Shown: in pieces, positions 1 through 7,489 of the stretch
Position numbering within the stretch: position 1 is the first letter of the stretch
Layout: every line of letters starts with the position of its first letter
NCBI GenBank assembly: GCA_030050125.1
Contig: JASIJN010000048.1
Span: forward strand, 1-11,034
Origin: Streptosporangiaceae bacterium
GTDB taxonomy: Bacteria; Actinomycetota; Actinomycetes; Streptosporangiales; Streptosporangiaceae
Length of the DNA stretch: 11,034 nt
Direction: 5' to 3'
Program-made: the position numbers and the translations under genes
The notes under the pieces: model-generated
Told to the model about the DNA's origin: nothing
The model's input: only the letters and a program-made list of their open reading frames with translations
Database searches by the model: none

Positions 1-43
1 TCGCGCGATGACGGTTGTTCGGCTGGAACGTACGCTTACTCAC
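1..43 (-). CDS. rpmH: 50S ribosomal protein L34, N-terminal fragment (runs off left edge)
   Basis: Ribosomal protein L34, a small basic protein of the large ribosomal subunit. Read on the minus strand from a GTG at 43-41, the frame gives MSKRTFQPNNRHRA before the window ends. This is the highly conserved L34 amino terminus, whose usual form is MSKRTFQPNNRRRAK. A ribosome-binding sequence TGGAG lies on the minus strand at 53-49, five bases before the GTG, which supports this start. Only about 14 of the usual ~45 residues are inside the window. rpmH placed divergently upstream of dnaA is the classical bacterial origin arrangement; rnpA and yidC would be expected further left. The match over 14 residues plus the context makes this assignment strong despite the short length. 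Confidence 0.93.
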   Translation of the reverse strand, partial: MSKRTFQPNNRHRA

Positions 44-258
44 TGGGACTCCAGGGACAAGGGCGGGGCGCAGGCACCACCGGCCGATTGCGGACACGCG
101 AAAGCCAGCCCTGGACGGGCTAGACCAGTGAACGGTACGCGGACCCGATGCCGCCGGTCAAACCGGCACCGGCAGGCCAGCCGGCCAGCAGACATCCCGT
201 CTGCACCCTGCGTAACACTTGCCGTTTACCAAACGAGGGCCGAACCCGAGCCCTAGGC

Positions 259-267
259 TGTGGACAG
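259..267 (-). promoter_or_regulatory. DnaA box (CTGTCCACA on minus strand)
   Basis: The plus strand reads TGTGGACAG, so the minus strand reads CTGTCCACA. This differs from the high-GC actinobacterial consensus TTGTCCACA only at the first base, where C is tolerated in Streptomyces boxes. It sits about 150 bases before the dnaA start, where it could serve DnaA autoregulation. Confidence 0.6.
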
Positions 268-367
268 CGGTCCCGGGCGTGGGGATCCGGGATCTGATGG
301 TCGCCGAATTCGTAGCCCCCGGCGGCCGATGGGGAGGCATCTGCACCGCGGTGCAACGTGCACAACC

Positions 368-376
368 TGTGGAAAA
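368..376 (-). promoter_or_regulatory. DnaA box (TTTTCCACA on minus strand)
   Basis: The plus strand reads TGTGGAAAA, so the minus strand matches the classical consensus TT(A/T)TNCACA in full. It lies 39 bases before the dnaA ATG, close enough for bound DnaA to block transcription or early elongation of dnaA. A degenerate relative, TGTTGATCA, follows at 380-388 but is not called. Confidence 0.55.
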
Positions 377-414
377 ACCTGTTGATCATATGTGGGGGCG
401 CGAGGTGAACGGCA

Positions 415-1980
415 ATGAGTGAAGCAGACCTCGCGGAAGTCTGGGCCCGCTCTCTGGACGAACTGGCCGGAATGCAGATCGAGCCGTCCCACCGGGCCTG
501 GCTCCAGCTGACCCGGCCGCTCGGCCTGGTCGAGAACACCGCGCTGATCGCCACGCCCAACGAGTTCGTCAAGGAGCAGCTGGAGACCAGGCTGCGCGCC
601 CTGATCACCAACACGCTGTCCCGTGAGCTCGGCCGCAACATCCAGCTGGCGGTCACCGTCGATCCCACCGCGGCCACGCCCGACCCCGGACACCGCCCGC
701 CCGGCCTGCGCGGGCTGACCGGCCTGCACGACGAGCCGGTCCCGGGCGCCGCCACCGGCCCGCTGCAGCGGATCGTCGACGACCGCCCGCCGGCGGGCGG
801 CGATTTCGGCCCCCCCGGCCTGGGCGAGATCCCGTCCGTGCGGGCCAGTGGCCCGGCCGCCGCCGAAGCCGCGACCGGCCCAGGCGGCTTCGTTCCGGGC
901 GGTTTCGCGCCCGGGGCGCCTCCGGGAACGCCGCGGCCGGCCCAGGCCCGGCTGAACCCCAAGTACACGTTCGAGACCTTCGTGATCGGCTCGAGCAACA
1001 GGTTCGCCCACGCGGCGGCCGTGGCCGTGGCCGAGGCGCCGGCCAAGGCCTACAACCCGCTGTTCGTCTACGGCGATTCCGGCCTGGGCAAGACCCACCT
1101 GCTGCACGCCATCGGCCACTACGCACAGAGCCTGTACCAGGGCGTCAAGGTGCGGTACGTCAGCTCGGAGGAATTCACCAACGACTTCATCAACATGATC
1201 AGGGACGGCAAGCAGGACGGCTTCCGCCGCCGCTACCGCGATGTCGACGTGCTGCTGGTGGACGACATCCAGTTCCTGGAGAACAAGGAAGGGACCCAGG
1301 AGGAGTTCTTCCACACCTTCAACACGCTGCACAACGCCAGCAAGCAGATCGTGATCTCCAGCGACCGCGCGCCCAAGCGCCTGGTCACGCTCGAAGACCG
1401 GCTTCGCAGCCGGTTCGAGTGGGGCCTGCTCACCGACGTCCAGCCGCCGGAACTCGAGACCAGGATCGCCATCCTGCGGAAGAAGGCGGTGCAGGACCGG
1501 CTGAACGCGCCGCCCGACGCGCTCGAGTACATCGCCAGCCGGATCTCGACCAACATCCGCGAGCTGGAGGGCGCCCTGATCCGGGTCACCGCCTACGCCA
1601 GCCTGAACCGGCAGTCCGTCGACCTCCAGCTGGCCGAGTTCGTCCTGAAGGACCTCATCCCCGAGGCGCAGGGGCCGGAGATCACCGCCTCGACGATCAT
1701 GGGGCAGACCGCGTCGTACTTCGGGCTGTCCATCGACGACCTGTGCGGCACCTCGCGCTCCCGGGTCCTGGTGACGGCGCGGCAGATCGCCATGTATCTC
1801 TGCCGCGAACTCACCGACCTGTCGCTGCCGAAGATCGGCCAGCAGTTCGGCGGCCGCGATCACACCACGGTGATGCACGCCGACAAGAAGATCCGCTCGC
1901 TCATGGCCGAGCGCCGGTCCATCTACAACCAGGTCACCGAGCTCACCAACCGGATCAAGCAGCAAGCGCTCTCCGGGTGA
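415..1980 (+). CDS. dnaA: Chromosomal replication initiator protein DnaA
   Basis: DnaA is the AAA+ ATPase that binds DnaA boxes at oriC, melts the origin and recruits the helicase. The 521-residue product shows all four domains. Domain I is residues ~1-85. A Pro/Gly-rich linker (domain II, ~86-179) is long, as is usual in actinobacteria. The AAA+ core starts near LNPKYTF (180) with Walker [10 protein letters not shown] at 220-228, Walker B LLVDD ending at D283-D284, sensor 1 near ISSDR (314) and the box VII region LRSRFEWGL. Domain IV carries the DNA-binding helix-turn-helix, from [10 protein letters not shown] (453) to [10 protein letters not shown] (480 onward). The ATG at 415 is chosen because GAGGTGA at 402-408 lies six bases upstream. 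DnaA boxes flank the gene on both sides, consistent with autoregulation and adjacency to oriC. No missing catalytic residue was seen. Confidence 0.98.
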   Translation: MSEADLAEVWARSLDELAGMQIEPSHRAWLQLTRPLGLVENTALIATPNEFVKEQLETRLRALITNTLSRELGRNIQLAVTVDPTAATPDPGHRPPGLRGLTGLHDEPVPGAATGPLQRIVDDRPPAGGDFGPPGLGEIPSVRASGPAAAEAATGPGGFVPGGFAPGAPPGTPRPAQARLNPKYTFETFVIGSSNRFAHAAAVAVAEAPAKAYNPLFVYGDSGLGKTHLLHAIGHYAQSLYQGVKVRYVSSEEFTNDFINMIRDGKQDGFRRRYRDVDVLLVDDIQFLENKEGTQEEFFHTFNTLHNASKQIVISSDRAPKRLVTLEDRLRSRFEWGLLTDVQPPELETRIAILRKKAVQDRLNAPPDALEYIASRISTNIRELEGALIRVTAYASLNRQSVDLQLAEFVLKDLIPEAQGPEITASTIMGQTASYFGLSIDDLCGTSRSRVLVTARQIAMYLCRELTDLSLPKIGQQFGGRDHTTVMHADKKIRSLMAERRSIYNQVTELTNRIKQQALSG

Positions 1981-2036
1981 ACGCACGATGAAGGATCTCT
2001 GTCGCGCGGGCGCCAGCACTGTGAGCGCACACAGGC

Positions 2037-2045
2037 TGTGGATAA
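2037..2045 (-). promoter_or_regulatory. DnaA box, perfect consensus (TTATCCACA on minus strand)
   Basis: The plus strand reads TGTGGATAA, the exact reverse complement of TTATCCACA. It is the best box in the window and the first of a pair. Confidence 0.8.
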
Positions 2046-2048
2046 ATG

Positions 2049-2057
2049 TGTGGACAG
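2049..2057 (-). promoter_or_regulatory. DnaA box (CTGTCCACA on minus strand)
   Basis: The plus strand reads TGTGGACAG, one base from TTGTCCACA. It begins 12 bases after the perfect box at 2037 in the same orientation, so two DnaA molecules would sit on nearly the same face of the helix. It has the same sequence as the box at 259-267. Confidence 0.7.
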
Positions 2058-2128
2058 ACGCCTGGAGCCGGAGGAAAACTCCGGTCGGCCAGGGGGTAAC
2101 CGGGTGCGGTCCGGAAAGCGACGCGCGG

Positions 2129-2137
2129 GTATTCACA
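2129..2137 (+). promoter_or_regulatory. Weak DnaA box (GTATTCACA)
   Basis: GTATTCACA differs from TTATNCACA only at the first base. It is in the opposite orientation to the strong pair at 2037/2049. Confidence 0.35.
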
Positions 2138-2158
2138 CGGCAGGCGCCGGTCCCAGCA

Positions 2159-2187
2159 CCGGCGGCCACAGCCGCTGTGGACGCCGG
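2159..2187. repeat. 29-bp near-perfect palindrome in the origin spacer
   Basis: Around a single central base at 2173, 13 of 14 flanking base pairs are complementary; the only mismatch is 2165 (G) against 2181 (A). The core arms are CCACAGC (2166-2172) and GCTGTGG (2174-2180), extended outward by CCGGCG (2159-2164) and CGCCGG (2182-2187). The arms carry the CCACA/TGTGG core of DnaA boxes facing each other, the right one giving the degenerate box TGTGGACGC at 2176-2184. It could form a cruciform or hairpin, or be a dimeric protein-binding site. No T-run follows, so a terminator is unlikely. Confidence 0.7.
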
Positions 2188-2224
2188 CAACGCTGGTGAC
2201 CTGCTGCGGCGGCGGCTATCCCCG

Positions 2225-2233
2225 GTATCCACC
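2225..2233 (+). promoter_or_regulatory. Weak DnaA box (GTATCCACC)
   Basis: GTATCCACC matches TTATCCACA except at its first and last bases. It sits next to the AT-rich patch upstream of dnaN. Confidence 0.3.
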
Positions 2234-2248
2234 GTACCTACGACGACT

Positions 2249-2266
2249 GCTTATCTATCGATAACT
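2249..2266. promoter_or_regulatory. AT-rich patch before dnaN: candidate unwinding element or -10 region
   Basis: This is the most AT-rich stretch of the origin spacer. It contains TTATC (2251-2255) and GATAA (2260-2264) as a 5-bp inverted repeat, and an 8-bp palindrome TATCGATA (2256-2263). TATCTA or TATCGA could serve as a -10 hexamer for dnaN, but I find no good -35 partner 16-18 bases upstream. The alternative role is a small DNA unwinding element. Confidence 0.3.
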
Positions 2267-2310
2267 CAGACCCAGAAGAAAACAGGCCGACCAACAGGAG
2301 GCAGCTTCCT

Positions 2311-3459
2311 GTGAAGATCCAGGTCGATCGCGACGTCCTGGCCGACGCCGTGGCATGGACGGCCCGCGCCCTGCCAAACCGTCCGACGGTGCCGGTCCTG
2401 GCCGGGATGCGGCTGCACGCCGGAACTGACCTCACGCTCTCCAGCTTCGACTACGACGTGTCCGCGCAGGCCGTCATCCCGGTCGTGACCGAGGAGGAGG
2501 GCAGCGCCCTGGTCTCAGGCCGGCTGCTGGCCGAGATCAGCCGCAGCCTCCCTTCCCGCCCGGTGCAGATCAGCTCCGAGGGCGGCAAGGCCATCCTGTC
2601 CTGCGGCAACGCCACGTTCACGTTGCTGACGATGCCGGAGGATGAGTACCCGGCGCTGCCTGCCATGCCCCCGGCCGCCGGTACGGTCGGCAGCGACGCG
2701 TTCGCGTCGGCGGTCAGCCAGTCGGCCACCGCGGCCGGCCGCGACGACACGCTGCCCGCGCTGACCGGCATCAGGGTCGAGATCGAGGGTGACACGCTGA
2801 CCCTGATCTCCACCGACCGCTACCGGCTGGCGGTCAGGGAACTGCGGTGGAACCCGGCCCGGCCGGACCTGTCCGCCGCCGTGCTGGTCCCGGCCCGGGC
2901 CCTGGCGGAGACCGCGCGGTCGCTGACCTCGGGGGCCGAGGTGTCGATCGCGCTGGCCCTGCCCGGCGAGGCCGCCGACGGCGATCTGCCGGCCGCCGGG
3001 GACGGCATGATCGGGTTCGAGGGCGGCGGCCGGCAGGCCACCACCAGGCTGCTTGGCGGCGAGTTCCCGCGGTACCAGAACCTGCTGCCCAAGAGCGTCA
3101 GCTCGGTCGCCGAGCTGTCCGCGCCGCTGCTGTCCGAGGCGGTGAAGCGGGTCGCCCTGGTGGCCGAGCGCAACACCGCGGTGCGGCTGGCCTTCTCCCC
3201 CGGGCAACTGGTGCTGGAGGCCGGCACCGGCGAGGAGGCGCAGGCGGTCGAGCTGATCGAGGCCTCCTACGACGGTGACGACCTCGCGATCGCGTTCAAC
3301 CCGTCCTACCTGCTCGACGGGCTGACCGCGATCGACTCGGACACGGTGCGGATGTGCTTCACCGAGCCCGGCAGGCCGGCGCTGATCACCGGCAAGCCGG
3401 ATCCCGACGGCCAGCCCGACTACCGTTACCTGCTCATGCCGATCCGCCTGGGCGGCTGA
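2311..3459 (+). CDS. dnaN: DNA polymerase III subunit beta (sliding clamp)
   Basis: DnaN forms the ring-shaped homodimeric clamp that tethers the replicative polymerase and other partners to DNA. The 382-residue length is normal for the family's three repeated clamp domains. Recognisable landmarks are the N-terminal stretch ALPNRPTVPVLAGM, the domain I motif FTLLTMPEDEYPALP, and the C-terminal YRYLLMPIRL, which helps form the hydrophobic partner-binding cleft. The GTG at 2311 is chosen because AGGAGG lies at 2296-2301, nine bases upstream, and because the protein then begins with the family-typical MKIQVDRDVL. It is the first gene after the origin spacer and lies 29 bases ahead of recF, so the two are probably co-transcribed. 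Third-position GC is very high throughout. Confidence 0.98.
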   Translation: MKIQVDRDVLADAVAWTARALPNRPTVPVLAGMRLHAGTDLTLSSFDYDVSAQAVIPVVTEEEGSALVSGRLLAEISRSLPSRPVQISSEGGKAILSCGNATFTLLTMPEDEYPALPAMPPAAGTVGSDAFASAVSQSATAAGRDDTLPALTGIRVEIEGDTLTLISTDRYRLAVRELRWNPARPDLSAAVLVPARALAETARSLTSGAEVSIALALPGEAADGDLPAAGDGMIGFEGGGRQATTRLLGGEFPRYQNLLPKSVSSVAELSAPLLSEAVKRVALVAERNTAVRLAFSPGQLVLEAGTGEEAQAVELIEASYDGDDLAIAFNPSYLLDGLTAIDSDTVRMCFTEPGRPALITGKPDPDGQPDYRYLLMPIRLGG

Positions 3460-3488
3460 GCAGCCCCCCGGGCGGTACTGTCGCAGCC

Positions 3489-4649
3489 GTGCACCTGACC
3501 AGGCTGGCGCTGACTGACTTCCGCAGCTATGCCGCGGCTGATCTCCAGCTGGCTCCGGGCGTATCGGCAATTACCGGGGCAAATGGCCAGGGCAAGACCA
3601 ACCTGGTCGAGGCGGTTGCCTACCTCGCGACCTTTGCCAGCCACCGGGTCGCCACCGACGCCCCCTTGATTCGCCACGGTGCTGAGCGTTCCATTCTCAG
3701 AGGCATGGTGAGTTCGGCGGGACGCGACAGTCTCCTTGAAATAGAGATCAACTCCGGCCGGGCCAACAGGGTCCGGCTGAACCGCGTTCCGCTGTCGCGG
3801 CCGCGGGAGGCGCTGGGCACGCTGCGGTGCGTTCTGTTCGCACCGGAGGACATCGCGGTGGTCAAGGGCGATCCCGACGGGCGGCGGCGCTACCTGGACG
3901 ACCTGCTGGTGGCCACCAGGCCGCGGTTCGCCGGGGTCAGGGCCGACTATGACCGGGTCGTGCGACAGCGGACGGCCCTGCTGAAATCCGCCCGCGGGAG
4001 CTGGGCCGGGGGCGGGAGGAGAGCCGGGGCGCGGGATGCCCAGCCCGGCGCGCCCGGCGCCCTGGACGTCTGGGACGAGCACCTGGTCGAGAAGGGCGCC
4101 GAGCTGACCGCCGGCCGGCTGGAACTGACCGCCGTACTCCGGCCGCTGCTGGTCAAGGCGTACGCCGCCGTGTCCGGCGAGGACGCGACCGCCGCGATGA
4201 GCTACCGCCAGGTCCGCCAGCCGGCGGGGGCCGCCGAGCCGGCCGCGGACCGGGCCGCGCTGGCCGAGGGACTGCGCCAGGCACTGGCCGACACGCGGCG
4301 CGCCGAGCTCGAGCGCGGCGTCTGCCTGGTCGGCCCGCACCGGGACGAGCTCGAGCTGCGCGTCGGTGAGCTGCCAGCGCGCGGGTACGCCAGCCACGGG
4401 GAGTCCTGGTCGCTGGCCCTCGCGCTCCGCCTGGCCGCCTACGACCTGCTGCGATCCGGCGGCGAGGACCCGGTGCTGCTGCTTGACGACGTGTTCGCCG
4501 AGCTGGACGACGGGCGCCGGGAGCGGCTGGCCGGGATGGTGTGCGGCGCCGAGCAGGTCCTGATCACCGCCGCGGTGGCCGCCGACGTGCCGCGGCGGCT
4601 GGCCGGCGCCAGGTTCGAGGTGTCCGGCGGGGCGATCTGGCGTGCCTGA
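3489..4649 (+). CDS. recF: DNA replication and repair protein RecF
   Basis: RecF is an SMC-like ABC ATPase that, with RecO and RecR, loads RecA at single-strand gaps. The product is 386 residues. Walker A GANGQGKT is at residues 30-37, an ABC-signature-like SHGESWSLALAL starts at ~302, and Walker B VLLLDDVFAELD has its acidic pair at D333-D334. The frame is open further upstream, to 3354 inside dnaN, but the family sequence begins with the GTG at 3489 (VHLTRLALTDFRSY). No good Shine-Dalgarno sequence precedes it, so translation may depend on coupling to dnaN. A Gly/Ala/Arg-rich insertion at about residues 170-195 is a variable loop. The first ~85 codons are less GC-biased than the rest. The gene overlaps the next by 8 bases. 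Confidence 0.96.
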   Translation: MHLTRLALTDFRSYAAADLQLAPGVSAITGANGQGKTNLVEAVAYLATFASHRVATDAPLIRHGAERSILRGMVSSAGRDSLLEIEINSGRANRVRLNRVPLSRPREALGTLRCVLFAPEDIAVVKGDPDGRRRYLDDLLVATRPRFAGVRADYDRVVRQRTALLKSARGSWAGGGRRAGARDAQPGAPGALDVWDEHLVEKGAELTAGRLELTAVLRPLLVKAYAAVSGEDATAAMSYRQVRQPAGAAEPAADRAALAEGLRQALADTRRAELERGVCLVGPHRDELELRVGELPARGYASHGESWSLALALRLAAYDLLRSGGEDPVLLLDDVFAELDDGRRERLAGMVCGAEQVLITAAVAADVPRRLAGARFEVSGGAIWRA

Positions 4650-5178
4650 TGACGCCGAGAGGGCCCGGCTGGCCGGTGAGGCCCTGGCGAGGGCCAAGGC
4701 CGACGCGCGGGCCAGGGGGAAGCGCCCCGCCCGCCCGGAAGACCAGAATCCTGAACGCGCCGTCTCCCCCGAGACGTCGCCGTCGAGCCGCGCTGGTCGC
4801 CGGGCCCGGCGCGACGACCCCGAGCCGCTGACGACCGCGATCAGCGCGCTGATCGATTCCCGCGGCTGGCGCGAGCCGGCCGCCGCCGGGTCGGTTTTCG
4901 GGCGGTGGGCGGAGATTGTCGGGCCCGATCTGGCCGCGCATACCCGGCCGGACTCCCTGTCCGGCCGCGAGCTCACCGTGACCGCCGACTCCACGGCCTG
5001 GGCGACGCAGGTCCGGCTGCTCGCGGCCGATCTGGTCCGCAGGCTGAACGCCGAGCTTGGCGACGGCTCGGTGGAGCGAGTCAAGGTCCGCGGGCCGGCC
5101 GGGGCGGCCGGGCCACCCAGGCGACCCGGGGACTGGCGGGTGCGCGGCGGGCGCGGGCCGCGGGACACCTACGGCTGA
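4642..5178 (+). CDS. dciA: DUF721 / DciA family protein, probable DnaB helicase loader
   Basis: DciA (DUF721) proteins are the ancestral bacterial factors that help load the replicative helicase DnaB. The 178-residue product has a charged Ala/Arg-rich, probably disordered N-terminal third (1-60), then the DUF721 domain at about 62-151. The domain includes the family-typical stretch around FGRWAEIVGPDLAAHTRP (86-103), LTVTADSTAWATQVRLL (111-127) and the helix LVRRLNAELG. A basic Gly/Pro/Arg tail follows. The GTG at 4642 overlaps the recF stop by 8 bases, which indicates translational coupling. The position between recF and gyrB is the usual actinobacterial one. The helicase-loading role is known for the family in other bacteria and is inferred here. 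Confidence 0.9.
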   Translation: MPDDAERARLAGEALARAKADARARGKRPARPEDQNPERAVSPETSPSSRAGRRARRDDPEPLTTAISALIDSRGWREPAAAGSVFGRWAEIVGPDLAAHTRPDSLSGRELTVTADSTAWATQVRLLAADLVRRLNAELGDGSVERVKVRGPAGAAGPPRRPGDWRVRGGRGPRDTYG

Positions 5179-5216
5179 CCGTGGCTTCCCGCGAAACACT
5201 GACCGTGGCTTCCCGC
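5175..5216. repeat. 24-bp tandem duplication (two 18-bp perfect copies) across the dciA stop
   Basis: CTGACCGTGGCTTCCCGC occurs at 5175-5192 and again, base for base, at 5199-5216, a period of 24 bases. The first copy contains the dciA TGA stop (5176-5178). It could be a slippage duplication or part of a repeat family found elsewhere in the genome. Confidence 0.85.
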
Positions 5217-5355
5217 TCGCCTCCGGGCTCCGCCGACCTCCCCCTTCCCCGTCGCTGCGCCGCCCTGGCGACGCCGTTTTCCCTCGTCGCCCGGTCTCTC
5301 GCCGCTCGGTCGATGCGGCCGCGGCGCCCTTTGGCTCACGGGCTATTGCAGACGG

Positions 5356-5384
5356 CTGAGGCTGACGGTATGCGCAGGTAAAAT
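5356..5384 (+). promoter_or_regulatory. Candidate gyrB promoter
   Basis: TAAAAT at 5379-5384 matches the TATAAT -10 hexamer at five of six positions, and lies in an otherwise GC-rich spacer. CTGAGG at 5356-5361, 17 bases upstream, is only a weak -35 match. Transcription would then start near 5391, leaving a leader of about 80 bases. TTGCAG at 5346-5351 is a better -35 by sequence but is too far away (27 bases). Confidence 0.45.
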
Positions 5385-5388
5385 GTAA

Positions 5389-7407
<2,019 letters not shown>

Positions 7408-7411
7408 GGCC

Positions 7412-7456
7412 GCCAGAGCCGGATTCGGTGATCACGGAGGATCCGGCCGCTCTGGC
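7412..7456 (+). promoter_or_regulatory. Stem-loop in the gyrB-gyrA spacer
   Basis: GCCAGAG (7412-7418) pairs with CTCTGGC (7450-7456), and CCGGAT (7419-7424) with ATCCGG (7441-7446). The result is 13 pairs interrupted only by a 3-base bulge (7447-7449). The 16-base apical loop holds the first copy of the GTGATCAC palindrome. It begins five bases after the gyrB stop. There is no T-run, so it does not look like an intrinsic terminator; mRNA stabilisation or regulation of gyrA is more likely. Confidence 0.6.
7425..7438. promoter_or_regulatory. Palindromic element, copy 1
   Basis: TCGGTGATCACGGA contains the 8-bp palindrome GTGATCAC and matches copy 2 at 13 of 14 positions. Its centre is 43 bases from that of copy 2, about four helical turns. 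Confidence 0.6.
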
Positions 7457-7467
7457 ATGCCGGGTAC

Positions 7468-7481
7468 TCCGTGATCACGGA
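7468..7481. promoter_or_regulatory. Palindromic element, copy 2 (perfect 14-bp palindrome)
   Basis: TCCGTGATCACGGA is a perfect 14-bp palindrome ending eight bases before the gyrA GTG. Its right arm includes the GGA of the likely gyrA ribosome-binding sequence GGAAG (7479-7483). As DNA it looks like a dimeric operator; as RNA it could fold into a 5-bp stem with a GAUC loop that masks the ribosome-binding site. Confidence 0.65.
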
Positions 7482-7489
7482 AGCGAGAT

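Larger units (their letters stand above)
44..414. promoter_or_regulatory. rpmH-dnaA divergent intergenic control region
   Basis: This 371-base gap separates the divergent starts of rpmH and dnaA and must hold the promoters of both. I see no protein-coding gene in it. It holds two DnaA-box matches (259-267 and 368-376), a 6-bp inverted repeat GCCGGT/ACCGGC with a 3-base loop at 153-167, and a 5-bp inverted repeat CGTTT/AAACG at 223-235 inside a locally AT-richer stretch (about 208-238). I could not find a convincing -35/-10 pair by eye on either strand. Immediately before dnaA there is a clear ribosome-binding site, GAGGTGA at 402-408. The region could be part of a bipartite origin, but the dnaA-dnaN spacer is the more usual actinobacterial oriC. 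Confidence 0.7.
1981..2310. other. oriC: Probable chromosomal origin of replication (oriC), dnaA-dnaN spacer
   Basis: The 330-base non-coding gap between dnaA and dnaN is where actinobacterial origins normally lie. It contains two strong DnaA boxes in the same orientation, 12 bases apart start to start (2037-2045 and 2049-2057), and weaker matches at 2129-2137, 2176-2184 and 2225-2233. It also has a 29-bp interrupted palindrome (2159-2187) and a short AT-rich stretch (2249-2266) just before dnaN that could be an unwinding element or the -10 region of a dnaN promoter. It is shorter and poorer in boxes than the well-studied Streptomyces origin. Assignment as oriC rests on position plus boxes; only functional or GC-skew data could prove it. 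Confidence 0.75.

Noticed and set aside
383..388. TGATCA before dnaA as a third copy of the gyrase-spacer palindrome
   Set aside because: Only the 6-bp core is shared and its flanks do not match CCG/CGG, so it is probably a chance restriction-site-like word.
253..2232. Very long antisense open frame opposite dnaA and its flanks
   Set aside because: It crosses the whole dnaA gene and both intergenic regions, encodes low-complexity Arg/Gly/Ala sequence with no recognisable domain, and is the expected mirror of high third-position GC.
5251..5291. Intrinsic terminator after dciA
   Set aside because: The alternative stems are only 5-6 bp and TTTT lies between the arms of one, so the structure is too weak to call; the pyrimidine tract could favour Rho but cannot be shown.
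7412..7456. gyrB intrinsic terminator
   Set aside because: The stem is strong but no T-run follows, and gyrA lies close downstream in the same orientation.
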